A stretch of DNA of 64,000 bases from Mytilinidion resinicola (GCF_010093595.1 NW_022985437.1:2167376-2231375); one strand, 5' to 3'; shown: positions 9,242 through 20,659, numbered from the stretch's first letter. Program-made: numbers and translations. Notes: a model not told the origin generated them from the sequence alone.

Positions 9242-11540
9242 GGTCCGGGATCGCTGTCTGTGTCTCTGTGAGCTTCTGTTGAAGCATCGGTTCTGCAATT
9301 AGGGATGCCCGAGAGTATCATCGGAGGGAGGGGAAGTACCTTTTGACCAGATCTCCGTTGTTCACGTGGCTTCGTGGGATTGTCCTGTCTCAATAGTACC
9401 GGATTGAGAAATTCGAATTTTGCTGTGAAGATATTAGGGCGAGGAAACTGAGGCTTAGAATTTCATACTTGTTTAAAGATCTCCCTATTACCCCTATGGC
9501 TATCTTCAACTTCCTAATAGTTTGGTCATGCAAGTGTAGAGAAACAGACGAGTAGAAAGACGCTAATGAAAGGGCCTCATAGTGCAGGCTGATGCAGGCA
9601 AAAAGAGCTCTGCCTCGCGGGAAGTGTAAGGCAAAGAGCGGCGGGTGAAAGCATACATGTATAGTCGGGCGCAACCAGATATATCAACATGGTACCCACT
9701 GTGCCGCAATTTAACGCCCTCCGTGCCACGCATTGACTCCAAGTCTCGACTCTTCATCACCAGAAGGCTGGCTGATCTCTATTAAGACATGAGCACTGCG
9801 CAAATACGGGTCACTTCACTCCCGAACATCCAGATTTGACCCGCGTCATAGCTTTCTGGGACAACGCATCTGGTGCTAATGCTCGCTTCTCGAACCACCA
9901 CCCACATTTCGCCACGGACGCTTGCCAGGAATCGTATCAAGGTGGAGCTCGGCCGTATCGGGGTTCCAGCTCTCAATAATCGCTGTGAGTGTATCTATGG
10001 GGCCAGTCGGGGAAGGGCAGAAGGAGTCAAGGAAGTGTGAGGTGGTAGCGTGGCGTCTCCGTGCCTCTGAAATCCCGCGATAGCTTTAGCTGGGTACGCC
10101 AATTACCATCGCTGAGATATGCTGGAAAGCGCTCTGTGGCGAATGGCGGCCGCGGAGATAGCAGATTAAGATTGTGAATACTCAGAGGCTGTAGGGGGAG
10201 AGGAGTAAGCTTCCTATGTAATCTACGTCGTGGCAAGATTCACATTTTGTATTGCGTGGGGTTTCCTAAGAACCACTCGCCGGCCTTATTACTATCCTTG
10301 CGTTAGAAGGGGTCGCCGTGTGTAGGGTGCCAGTTGATTGGCTGGCGTAGTCCCCCATGGGCATCCGTCTGGACAAGGACTTCAGGACTTTTGGCCTCAC
10401 GCGCGGGTTCAGCCAGCAGAGGATCATAACTTGAAAGTGGCGTGGATCGGACAGGAATCCGCGCGTTGCGGCCGCACGTTATCGCAAGCCAAATATTGGA
10501 TGAGTTTACGATATTCGATGGTGAGGGGTCACCAGAGCAAGACAAGAGTGTTATAGGAGAACTAAGTGTTTATAGACTTTCGCTATCGCAAGCAAAGCCC
10601 GCATGCGCAACTAAGCCCATCCGGCACCCAATAGGAAGGTGAACAGTAAGGCAAACAGAGACTACCAGCAGACAGTGGTAACTCTATACTCAGCCCGGGT
10701 AGTCCTATCAGCTCGACGATATATTCTTTTCCAGACGTTCGTAATCTCGACTGTTTGCTCAATAGCTGTGGTAACCCAGATCTCATTCTATGAATAGTCA
10801 GATGGTTGTAAGCTATTATTAGGAGGCACATACGGGGGCTGACGTGGGCGTACGGGAAGTTTGAGGACGAGGAGCGACATGGCTTTGTTGCGGGTGGGAC
10901 AAATGATCTGAACCCATGGTGTTGTTGTCGGGCTTGAAGAAGGCAACCGGTGTAGGAAGGAGGCGCAGAATGAATGAAAGCTGCAGAGGAGCCTGCAGGC
11001 AACAAGCGGAGTAGCTGTGGTTGAAGGCAAACGTGCATCCTCAGCCTCGCCGGGCGTAACCAGCTCTATATCACCATGTCGGTCCTCTCCGTGCCGCCTT
11101 CGGATCCCCTGGATCTATTGCGTTCAAGCCCTGGCTCTTTGACAACCGACCTGTCCCGGCATCCAATAATCGCCAAAGGGTTGAAGTGGCTGGCAATCTT
11201 TCACGTCCAGAATGCGCAAATCTAGTGCGGGCGACCAGGAGGCTTGCCAATCTCTACTGAGACATGGGCGGCATCATATCCGACAATACCGACCGCACTA
11301 CCCGCGCCGCTTGCGCGTCACTTATCGATTTGGAACACAAAAGGAGAGTTAGAGAGGATGATGTGCGGGGATTTATGGCTTGAAGATCTACTGTGGCGTT
11401 CTTCGGTCTCGGTGTAAGCGAGGCTACATTTCCCAAAATCTCGGATTTTAGGAAATGTAGCCTGGCTTGAACCTTCTCTTCTTCCAGAGACCAACTCAGC
11501 CCGTCCATCAAAGCGCGCCAGGTTGCGGACAAGACAAGCA
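9242..11540. other. Intergenic region with two diverged copies of one segment
   Basis: No gene is supportable over 2.3 kb. Segment 9,540-9,800 and segment 10,930-11,270 are diverged direct copies: both run from a GAATGAAAG-like start through a GGGCGYAACCAG core and ATATCA-CATG to a CTCTAYTRAGACATG end. The first copy is the upstream region of the zinc-finger factor gene. Short frames between the copies look like noise or a gene decayed past recognition. Confidence 0.45.
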
Positions 11541-14507
11541 ATGCTCGCTCTTAACGACGACATTCAGTTGCAGCGTTTACAAGTCGACTTCGGACAGCAC
11601 TGCGCTACCATCCAAATAACGGCCACTCCATTTACAATACCAGATTTCCCAGGACAGAGGTTCCCGTCTCTCAATTGTACCTACACACTATGTTGTCAAC
11701 AGGCGGATCAAATAGTTGCAGAACAACAAGTCCGTCAAGCTGCCCACACTTACGTACTAGAAAGCTTTTGTTACCACTGGGACTTTTCACAGAAATGGTA
11801 GGCAATATGAAAGTCATCGTATTGATGGACTGCTAACACCTAAGGGTTAGTTGTACTCTCTTAGATTCTCCGCCTTCATCGGATTCGGGCATCTCCTGTC
11901 ACCAAGCAACACAACATGAAGAGCTTATTCGCTTCACAGATCGACCTGCGTCAATTGAGGACTTCTCCGGAGAGCGTGTTGGGAATGGTTCGCAGCCAGA
12001 GTCCCACCAAACTCTACGTCTCCCAGGCACTGGCGTGTACAGCAAATCCGATGGAACCGGGCTATTCTATCGGTTGAATCGATCGCAACCAGTTCGCAAA
12101 CGCCAGAGGGCTTCTCATGCAGAAGCACATGACCCTGATACCAGCGCCGACAACGACTCTCCCGGAGATGGAGAGGAACTTCCAGGACGCCCTTCAAAGC
12201 AAAAGAAGGGATCGCCCCGGCCTTCGGATGTATTCAAGAGGGAGGATTGGTTTTTATTTGATGAAATGGTTAAGGGGGAGCCCGATTGGAATGCTGTTGT
12301 GGCGAGGTTCCATGCACATTTTGAGAAACATATTAGTGTAAAAACACTCCAGACGCGCTGGAGAAGGCTACAACAGAGGGGCATTGGAAATCCGGAGTTG
12401 CACCGCATAGCAGATACTATCACAAGGGAATCTTACATCAACACCGAGACTGAGAAAGGAATCAATACTTTCGTAAGTAACATCTGCAAAGGATTGAAGG
12501 AGAGATTGGAGAAGAACAGCAAGACAATCGACATACCGAAGGTACTCGAAGATGAGCCGCGGGAAGCAATTGAACTGGAGGGTTTACTTTTGGCCAGAGC
12601 AACCAGTATCGAGAATTCTGCTAAAGAAGAAGCGTGGCACTGTCGTTTCCTGGCGTCTTGTGTATATCCTGTTTGCAAATCTGATACCGAAAAGGTCAGT
12701 ATTCAGCATGTTAGACCGCATCCAGTTGTATCGCTAACGTTTGGCTAGATAAACAGCACCGAGCGCGGCGAAGAACGCATCCACCTACCGGAGATATCTC
12801 CAACAAAGCGCCGTCAACCTATTATGGCAGAGATGCTTAACTCGATCGTTAATAAACTGCTCCCAAAATGGCGCTCGAAGGCCTACCTTATATACTCAGC
12901 CCTTGCAAGTTAGTGCCAGTTCCTAGACTCGACAAAGCAATTGTTGACACTGCTGCAGTAAGGAAATATTACTTTACCACTTTTGCAGAGTGGAGTAAAG
13001 AGAGGCGCAATAAAGTGGTACATGGAGTAGTAAAGCTGTTGGAGGATAGTCAAGTATTAGAGCCGGAGGTGGCTCCGATTGATCTACTGCTCGATCCTGT
13101 ATTCACGATAAGCCAATTACTCCGCAGAAAGTTAGTCTACACACCGTTGAAGCTATTGCAAAACTAAGCCAGCTTGCAGATACTCCGATATTTCCGTCAT
13201 TCTTGGACTTACCAACTCTAGCGAGACTTATATCACGGACAAGAAGGTGTTCCTCAGAAATCCATTCGTAGCTAGAGATTTACCAGTCAACCGTATTTCT
13301 GAGATCGATGATAACGCCTCCCTTACAGACAACACCTCTCCCAACAATACTGCAACGCCCGACAACGCCGCCGAAGGGAATCAAACGGTACCGCAGGAAC
13401 AAAGCCTGGCGATAGAGAATGACTACCAACATGTGCCTCCTCTAGAGCATCCCCACTTAGCGGGCAACTCCACGGCACCAATATGTGTTGACTTACTGAA
13501 TCAGGGAACAGGAGACACGCCGAATCGTGAGTGCTGCTGATAACGCTGTATAGAAACTGATACTAACATCCAGGGAGATGCATTCCAGCAGGCTGAGGGC
13601 CAAGTCTCCACAATGCGCTACTCTCAAATCGAATCATACCAAGGTGATTTCTTTTTATTTGGTTGGACTGAACGACCGCTAAGTACTAGCATAGGGCACG
13701 AGGAGAATGCATTCAGTGTTCCGAGGCCAGAGGGGCCCAACAACCAATTTATGCAGAGCAAGCAGCCGGCGAGTTCCAATTCAGCGCAACAAACACCTGA
13801 GATATCTTCCAACAATCAAAGAAGCGCAATTACAGGACAAGGCGGGCCAAATACAGATGCCACACTCGGTGAGACCTGGATACGTGAAAGTTCTCGATTG
13901 AACGACGCTAGTCTACTCGTCGACACCCTCGGCGACACCTGGACCGGTGATGGTTCTCAGCCGGACGTTGGCCTATTTGACGTTGGTCCACTCATGGATA
14001 CCCGCGGCGACACCTGCGACANNNNNNNNNNNNNNNNNNNNNNNNNNNNNNNNNNNNNNNNNNNNNNNNNNNNNNNNNNNNNNNNNNNNNNNNNNNNNNN
14101 NNNNNNNNNNNNNNNNNNNNNNNNNNNNNNNNNNNNNNNNNNNNNNNNNNNNNNNNNNNNNNNNNNNNNNNNNNNNNNNNNNNNNNNNNNNNNNNNNNNN
14201 NNNNNNNNNNNNNNNNNNNNNNNNNNNNNNNNNNNNNNNNNNNNNNNNNNNNNNNNNNNNNNNNNNNNNNNNNNNNNNNNNNNNNNGTTCTCAGCCGGAT
14301 GTTGGCCTATTTGACGTTGGTCCACTCATAGATACCCGCGGCGACACCTGCGACACCTGGACGGGTGACGGTTCTCAGCCGTATGACGTTGGTCTACTCG
14401 TCGGCACCCTCGGCACCTGGACGGGTGGCGGTTCTCAAGTGGATGCTTTAATTCATGAGACTACGGGGTCGACACTCCAGCTCTATTCTGCCAACAGTAA
14501 TTCCTAG
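11541..14507 (+). CDS. Multi-exon protein with Myb/SANT-like segment and tandem-repeat C-terminus
   Basis: Supported exons are 11541-11797, 11845-12694, 12749-12908, 12959-13130 and 13180-13526. The introns are 47-54 bp with clear branch sites, and every junction keeps frame. A segment encoded near 12,230-12,370 (DWFLFDEMVKG...LQTRWRRLQQRG) resembles a Myb/SANT or trihelix DNA-binding fold. The rest is Asn/Thr/Pro-rich. A well-formed GTGAGT...TACTAAC...CAG intron at 13,527-13,573 does not restore the next open frame, so that junction is either a sequence error, a frameshift or an unusual splice. Downstream the frame encodes an acidic tandem repeat (units around DTWTGDGSQPDVGLFDVGP). An assembly gap of 265 N (14,022-14,286) lies inside the repeat, and the frame resumes after it to a stop at 14,507. 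Function is unknown; a nuclear role is inferred from the SANT-like helix set. Confidence 0.65.
13885..14450 (+). repeat. Coding tandem repeat containing an assembly gap
   Basis: Units of roughly 85-90 bp, sharing GACACCTGGAC-GGTGA-GGTTCTCAGCCGGA and TTTGACGTTGGTCCACTC, occur on both sides of 265 N residues. The copies flanking the gap are nearly identical, the usual reason for an assembler to fail, so true copy number is unknown. Confidence 0.85.
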
Positions 14508-14759
14508 CCAATCCACCACCTAATGTATGATAAAGAACTCAAGACCACCGCTAATAAAGCATCGCTTGTTGGGTGCGCAGTAGACAGCCGTTGCACGGCC
14601 AAAGGGTTTTGTATTAGTACCATCAGTGATGTACAGGGTTTGAGATGGTTCTGAAAGAGCGACAAGAACTTGTTCGCGTTTGTTGATCAGCCATTTCCCC
14701 CCAGAATGGGATTTTAGTATAAGATAGCGGGTTGGTTGCTACAATATGTCAGTACCGGT

Positions 14760-14990
14760 TCAAAAGCTCTTCAATGGGCTTATTACCATCTCAACCAGCT
14801 TCTGCACCTCGTTCACCAAACCCAGAGCCAAGTCCTTATACTCAGACATCTCGGTTCTGTTAGTGCACTCATCAAGGTCTTGCCCCTCAGCTGGCACATA
14901 TTTTCCCTTCTCTTTAAGCCACAATCCCGCCACTAGTATTATCTTTTGAATCTCCTCGGAGAGTTGGAGTTCGTCTAGGTGTTCTGGCAT
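14760..14990 (-). CDS. Small hypothetical or fragmentary protein
   Basis: A 76-aa minus-strand frame from ATG 14990 with good coding texture: acidic amphipathic helices (MPEHLDELQLSEEIQK, LVNEVQKLVEMVISP). No domain is recognised. No clear intron extends it. It may be a small gene or the first exon or remnant of one. Confidence 0.3.
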   Translation of the reverse strand: MPEHLDELQLSEEIQKIILVAGLWLKEKGKYVPAEGQDLDECTNRTEMSEYKDLALGLVNEVQKLVEMVISPLKSF

Positions 14991-15819
14991 GGAGGGATGG
15001 AGTTTGATGGAATAAGTTGTGATGGTCTCGGGATTTTTCAGCCGAAGTCGGTCGGCCTAGATAGGATGTCCTTTTAGCGCTGTTATCATATAGAGGGTAT
15101 AACTTACAATTTTGCGCAGTATCAGAACTAGATACCAGATGCAAGATTTGCTGTCGAGCTGAAAAGGCGTTCTAGCCAGGTGTTTTGGCGGGGTCAAGCC
15201 AAGTCTACCATGTGACCTTTGCGCAGGGTCATCAAACGTCTCGTGCCCTTCAATACTTAGGCAAATGAAACTATACGGAAAATGTCTTTCGTGCGGCCCT
15301 GTGGATAGTGGGGTTGGTAGCTTTCGAGTGCTGGGGGAGATGTCGTACGTGCCAAGGCAGACGCTTTCATCCGACTTTCCGTAGTTGTGCCGGCAAGCGC
15401 GGAGGCACTATAATACGCTTTAGCGTCCTCACGCCTCACTACCACTCTCAGCATCTTCCACCTAATTCTAGTGTGCCTCCTGCCTGATAGGCAGCTGAGG
15501 ACTTATTCTTCGCAAGCACACTCGTGGCCCCGCAAGCCATTCAATCAGCCAACCACAGGAACATGGCCTCCAGGTGCAAAACTCATGTCCATACCGTTTG
15601 ATGCGTGCCTGGGTCCCTTCAAGACATGCAAACAAGCATGTCGAAAGCGCTCGTTACGACCACAGGCAGCACCAAAAGTTGTTTTCGACGGTTCACGTAC
15701 AGGCTGGAACCGAGCCGCCCTTGGATACATATAAAGCCTCTTTCCTTGCTCATTATTCTCACTGTGCTAAAAGCTTCCTTTACTGCGTTGATCCTGTCGT
15801 CACTACAACCCTGCCATTC
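14991..15819. other. Intergenic region, no gene seen
   Basis: No supportable gene. Short text near 15,050-15,075 and 15,225-15,255 (TAGATAGGA and CATCAAACGTCTCGTGCCCTTC) recurs near 40,460-40,502, indicating a small dispersed repeat. A TATA-like ACATATAAAG at about 15,727-15,736 sits ~85 bp before the next gene's ATG. Confidence 0.45.
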
Positions 15820-16347
15820 ATGCCTCCTCTTACTCCTTTGATAGGAATAATAGCTTGGATTCCTTTCTACTATATTAAAGTAGAAGCCACAAATCAGCCA
15901 AACTACGGTCGCTATCCACCAAATATTCCCCCTCCCAAAATGGGTTTCGATCCAAACAATTACTCCCAGGTAGCCACCATTTACAACTCTTGTGATTTAA
16001 TACTGAAGTTTAGCTAGATATATATCCTAGCTGTTGGTCAACCGGGATATGCGGACGACCCCTGCTTGGACGAGCCCTGCTTCATCGTAAGCCCTGAGTA
16101 CAGTTCTGACCGGCTGTGCGCGACCGTTACGGACCTAGAACGCTTTGTGCCTGAAATACGTGAAATAGGCAAGAAGGTGTTGAAAGACTATTGGAAATGG
16201 AGGGCGGTGGATCTTGAGGGGCATCCTCTGCCCGAATATCAAAGTTATTACGATACCTATTTGTATGTAGAACCGACGTTGTACAATCCGCTGAGTGGTG
16301 ATCTTACAAGGGAGGGACTGTACCGGATGGTCAAAAGGTTGGACTAA
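15820..16347 (+). CDS. Small hypothetical protein with N-terminal hydrophobic segment
   Basis: Two exons, 15820-15969 and 16018-16347, give 159 aa. The 48-bp intron (GTAGCC...TACTGA...CTAG) is phase 0 and its removal joins two open frames smoothly. The N-terminus is hydrophobic (PLTPLIGIIAWIPFYYIKV), which could be a signal anchor or an uncleaved signal. The second exon contains paired Cys (DPCLDEPCF) and aromatic-rich text (DYWKWRAVDLEG). A TATA-like element lies upstream. No family is recognised; a secreted or membrane-associated small protein is possible. Confidence 0.5.
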
Positions 16348-16871
16348 AATATGCAAATGGCGTGGAAAGGACGGTTTTGGTACTTATCGGCTTAATGATT
16401 ATTTCCTTGTGTCCCTCGTGCGTTCCTATTTGTGAGTCCAAACTTTTCGCTCTTATGCTAGACTGTTACGAACACCTCCACACGACCAGCCAATGACAGG
16501 AAGCATATCATCCCGCGATGGGACGATAAGGAGGCATGGGCAGTACTGCTAAAGGGCAGCTGCAGGAAAGGAAGGCACGTGACCAAAGGTGGCACGTGCG
16601 CCTGACCTCTTGACCTCCGTGCTTGGCGCGAGGGCGAGAGGTCAGGACAAAATTGTATGAAGGGCCAAAGACTATAAAGAGTCTGAAGGATCTCCTTTGC
16701 GTTTCTCTCTTTGTACTCAAATCTACTGTTGTAACAATCCTTGATCTTTGGAGAGCCAAAATTAAGAACGGCCTATTGTGACCAATTGCAGATTTGGCCT
16801 GATTTGTGGGCGGATAAGGTACGTAGTTACACTGATTCCCCGCTGTTGTACGGCACGCCACTATCCAGTCA

Positions 16872-17440
16872 ACTTAGTATGATAGTGGCCTCGGGGTCGT
16901 CTTCGGCATCCGCCTGCGGTGTGCGTGCAGGTGCCTCGTCCCCGCCAGCCAAGTCGTCGGCGGCTTCTGCCCCGTCCACCACGCACTCGACAAGTCCGTC
17001 GACGGCCCGCCGCTCGAATAAGCGGTTCTTGAAACCCATCATCAGGCACTTGCGTGCCGTCAGCCGCTTTGTCTGGTCCAAGACCAGCATGCCCTGCAGC
17101 ATGTCAACGTCCTTTCCTGACTCCTGGTCATCCAACCAAGCCGTCAGCGCGTCCACCCAGGTCTTGGCCCAAGAGCGCCACTGGTCCGATGACATGCTTT
17201 TCTGTGTTTGTCTGGGCGCTGGGATACCGTACAGCCACTTAAGGGCCATAACGCCAAGTGACCACACGTCAGCAGGTGGGCCGTGGGCCATTTTGCTGAA
17301 GTTAAAAGCAGCGAGGTTGAAGGGGTGAAGAGCGATACCCGAAAGGGTAAGTATAGCCCCGCTAAGCCCGAAGAGGAGCGCACCAGGACAGCTTTTACAA
17401 ACTGCTCTATTTCCTATAGACCAGACTGCCGAGGCCAGCT
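16872..17440 (-). pseudogene. C-lobe fragment of an FHA-kinase paralogue
   Basis: The minus-strand text ADVWSLGVMALKWLYGIP, then MLVLDQTKRLTARKCLMMGFKNRLF and a tail ending DPEATIIL matches, in order, the C-lobe and C-terminus of the FHA-domain kinase at 43.5-45.4 kb (DVWSLGVIIFEWIYGVP, MCLALGFKNGLFKRR, DPEVTIIPG). The part encoding the FHA domain, glycine loop, HRD and DFG is missing. An intron-like GTATCG...TTCAG lies just upstream of the preserved block. This is a truncated paralogue, so the family must have been duplicated within or near this region. From 16,348 to 16,868 nothing else is seen. Confidence 0.65.
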
Positions 17441-17444
17441 TCAT

Positions 17445-18155
17445 AGATCAGCTCAATGTACGGGCTGTTGGGAGATGTTGTGGAGGAAAGCGGAATAGGT
17501 GCTTCCGTCAAGTTGTAGCTTGAATTATCGCCGTCGTCATTCCAGGTTGCCTCATCGGATGGAAATGGTGAACGATGGAGCACAAGGCCACCAATGAGCC
17601 AAGTGTTTAAATCAATTTATTTGAGGGACTTGTTGATATGGTCCTCGCCCCATTTCCGCACAACAACCATATGGCGCTATTGATGCGATGGATGGATATC
17701 GGCCGACAAAGTTTTCACCGCGAATCAAATATTGATGCTCTAGTGACTAGAGTTTAGCGTTTGCATTCAAACTATGATCCATAAACTTACAGTGGTAGAA
17801 CCGAAATAACAAAAGGCACCAGCGTCACGAAAAGGTATTTCTCGGAGAAGGATGCAGACGAGCGAAGATATCCCGGCAAGCACCGTAGAGCTGGAGGCGA
17901 CAGGAATCAAATGGTAGCGCGGTGGAGCATGCGAGGAAGCGATGTTCGTGTCGCGGGTCTGCCCAGGCGGAATTTGCCGCCCAACTTCAATCCCTGACAC
18001 ATTGCACGTGATATACGGATGAACGAGGCTTAGCAGGAATCCTTCACAGCCTTGCTCCTCGAACCTCACGCTCTCGCGAACCTCGCGCTCTCACAAACCT
18101 CGCATTCGCACGATCCTCTCGATCGCTCAATTCTCCTCTTTCCTCTACGTCTTTG
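17445..18155. other. Intergenic region, no gene seen
   Basis: No coding sequence, RNA or element is supportable here. Confidence 0.5.
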
Positions 18156-18159
18156 CCAT

Positions 18160-18350
18160 CGCCCGCTTCCTACGACCACCTGCCCGCTTCCTACGACCAC
18201 CTACCCACTTCCTACAACCACCCACTTCCTACGACCACCCACTTCCTACGACACCCACTTCCTACGACCACCCACTTCCTACGACACCCACTTCCTACGA
18301 TCACCCACTTCCTACGATCATCCACTTTTTGCGATCACCCGGTTCCCACA
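18160..18350 (+). repeat. Tandem repeat of CTTCCTACGACCACCCA units
   Basis: About a dozen 13-17 bp units built on CTTCCTACGA-CACCCA lie immediately upstream of a truncated gene. A shorter version of the same array, inverted, lies upstream of the full-length paralogue (about 51,530-51,640). The repeat therefore travelled with the gene as part of one duplicated block. Confidence 0.8.
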
Positions 18351-18354
18351 GATT

Positions 18355-18591
18355 ATGAGGCGAGAGGACGCTATGGCTTCGCCCTTAATTGGCCATTTAA
18401 GCCGTCCAGTACGGTTTCTTATACGTACTCGCCCAGTCCAGCTTAAGAAGATTCACCCTTCCGTTGACAAGGCTGACACCGAGTTACTCGAGAAATTCTG
18501 GACTCAAATATCCGGGCGCACCGACACAACTGAGATAACAGCGATATGGGCTGCTGCCTGGCTCCGGCTCGCTGCGGCTCGCTGTGGTTAG
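18355..18591 (+). pseudogene. Truncated copy of the 150-aa gene at 51.1-51.5 kb
   Basis: The frame from ATG 18355 (MRREDAMASPLIGHLSRPV) is nearly identical at DNA level to the start of the gene at 51,522-51,070, including the leader just before the ATG. Identity ends abruptly near 18,535, after the codons for SGRTDTTE, where the sequence switches to unrelated text and stops at 18,591. It lacks more than half of the protein, so it is a truncated duplicate. Confidence 0.75.
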
Positions 18592-19435
18592 GGAGCTAGC
18601 CAATAGGCGTCCAACCGCTGGCCCGATGGCCTGAACAATTGAGGGATTCTGGGAGGGCTCGCACGATTGAGAGTGCTTTTTGTTAAAAGCCGCGAAGCCT
18701 AGCGCGAAATTCAGGCGGAGTTGAGGCTGGACAATGTTCCACGCCAAGCCTGCGCCAGAGCGTGCGGCCACCACAGCTCAACCGGAGTTGTCAGGCGACT
18801 CTACCAACTCCACCGCGCCGCACCGCCGCGCCGCACCGATGCAGTCGCGCAAGCTGCTGAGCCAGCTTGTCATGTCCGTGGTCTTTCTCCCGCGCGCCAG
18901 CAGCGCGTCTTGCGACCTCCTGGAGTTCACAAGGTGCACTGCTGAGTCAGGCTAGCGTGTCGCTGCTGATTGGCGGGGCGTTCCAACTTTCACGCTGGTT
19001 TTCACCCTCGCACGACATCACGGCTAGGCCATGTATCCTCAATCAGCACTCACCACAGCCCGGCAACTCGGAAAAGATACGGCTACGGAGCAACCATCCT
19101 ACCTTGTCGACAACCCGTGCCGACAACAACTCTCCGCGGGGCAGCACCATTCCTGACACTTGGGACTCACCGCCGTCAAATACTGACGATGTAGAGGGAA
19201 TTGATCGGGAGAGAGTATATGTGAAGTGATGGGATAGGACAGTTTGCACGGATAAGTAACTAGCTACTAGAATAGAAATGGAGTTAATACCGAGTAATTG
19301 GCCAGTCACCCCAGCATCACCCCCCGGCAGTTGTAGCAAACTGTCTTTGGATTTGCCTTCAGTGCGCATCCGTTTCTTTGGTTGTCCAGTATTTAATGGC
19401 GATGCCGTCTCTTCATCACTGGCTAACGCTAGTCT
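18592..19435. other. Intergenic region, no gene seen
   Basis: Several short overlapping frames, none with coding character, intron support or a recognised motif. Confidence 0.45.
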
Positions 19436-19618
19436 CTAAGAAGTATCTTCCGAGCACGCCAAACTTCTAACCAAATCGTGATACCGACGGTACCGATTTA
19501 GCGGTTCTTCAACTCCTAGTGTACGCAAGATAGTGCAAATATTCGACGAGAATGGACCGGTCTCTTCGGACTCCAGCTCCTCAATGAGATATTCGAGCCT
19601 CTCCGTTCTACGGCGCAT
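19436..19618 (-). CDS. C-terminal fragment of a charged helical protein
   Basis: A minus-strand frame of about 60 codons (MRRRTERLEYLIEELES...RYRRYHDLVRSL) with strong coding texture and predicted helix. It is open upstream to the edge of a hairpin element at 19,647, so it may be the 3' end of a gene cut by that insertion. No continuation was found on the far side. Family unrecognised. Confidence 0.3.
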   Translation of the reverse strand: MRRRTERLEYLIEELESEETGPFSSNICTILRTLGVEEPLNRYRRYHDLVRSLACSEDTS

Positions 19619-19646
19619 TCTTTCCAATTCGTGCAGCCGTATATAC

Positions 19647-19763
19647 AGCCGTACGTGAGCTTATATATAAGGCCATATAAATCGGAAAGAATGCACTGTA
19701 AAATAGAGAGGCTGTATAGCTATGCCGATTTGTATAGCCTCATGTATGAGCTCACGTACGGCT
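19647..19763. repeat. Hairpin (MITE-like) element 1
   Basis: Inverted repeat with 39-bp arms, 19,647-19,685 and 19,725-19,763, starting AGCCGTACGTGAGCT and separated by 39 bp. The arms differ at about six positions, nearly all C/T or G/A transitions, with no indel. A foldback or MITE-like insertion is likely. The inner GGAAAGAATG also mirrors CATTCTTTCC just outside the left arm. The following 19,770-20,124 shows no gene. Confidence 0.75.
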
Positions 19764-20124
19764 AAGTGAATAAGAAAGGCTACACGTGCAAATGCACGTG
19801 AGAATAGAGCTCCGGACGAAGCTCCGAGCCGCTCCAGCCAATTAGAAGATCAGTCAAGAGGAAGGGTGTGCGTGGAGTGATTAAGGGGTGTGTCAATATC
19901 CCTCCCCAATTGAAAATCGAAAATTGAAAATCGAGCCAAGAACCCCGCGCCACCAACCTGTACAATTAGTTATAGAGTCTCTTAGCATTCATAGAGTAGA
20001 GCAATATAGTTCTCATAGAGTTGATATTTGCCTAGGCTAACTATTCTAGCCTAGGACGATGGAAGATACCATCATCGTGTTTAAGAAAGATGTGTACCTG
20101 ACAGGCTCATACCTCGTACAAGAC

Positions 20125-20620
20125 CTATTGAATAGAGATCCTAGGCGCCAGCACCGCCGCCAGCACCTCCACGGCCACGACCTCTACCTCCACGACCACC
20201 TTGTCCTCCTGCAAGGCCTCCGGTGATTGCTGGGGCACCACGGCCTCGACCACCGCCACGACCTCGTACGCCGCAACGTTTGGAAGACCGCCGTGGGCGT
20301 TTAAGCCAGGAACCGCGTTCGTATTGAGTCGAGCGACTGCAGCCTGATTTGGGTGGCTGCTGTGCAAAATCAGGTTGGCCTCGGCCATGTAGTTGCGGCG
20401 GTAGACCTCGTGACTACCGTTGTTGTTGATACCGTTCGTGGTAGCTGGGCCATGATAGGCGTTGGGGTTCGTGTAAGTTGCTATCGTACGATAGTTGTTG
20501 TAGGTTTGTTGGTGTAGGAGGTTGGTGTAGGAGGTAGAAGGTAGAAAAGAGACACCTAGATATAGAGAGGAGGACGTAGCTAGGTAAGGTACTAGCTAGG
20601 TGCTGCCTAGCCGTACGCAC
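20125..20620 (-). pseudogene. RGG-rich protein remnant
   Basis: On the minus strand a frame reads YTNPNAYHGPATTNG then EVYRRNYMAEANLILHSSHP. After a frame change it continues as a Gly/Arg box (VRGRGGGRGRGAP, GGRGGRGRGRGG) to a stop near 20,140. RGG boxes are typical of RNA-binding proteins and of some nucleic-acid-binding proteins of retroelements. The frame switch and missing N-terminus suggest decay. Family unrecognised. Confidence 0.35.
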
Positions 20621-20659
20621 GTGGCAGGATAATAGTAAGTTACTGCAATAGAAGTAAGG

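Noticed and set aside
8524..9271. Plus-strand frames up to 175 codons opposite the zinc-finger gene
   Set aside because: Shadow frames of a GC-rich coding region; the minus-strand frame contains complete zinc-binding motifs.
9242..9298. Extending the zinc-finger factor upstream to a 489-aa product
   Set aside because: The longer frame has no ATG; the first ATG is at 9241, just before the first finger.
13613..14325. Separate genes on both strands across the assembly gap
   Set aside because: The frames are held open by N residues; only the plus-strand repeat protein is consistent on both sides of the gap.
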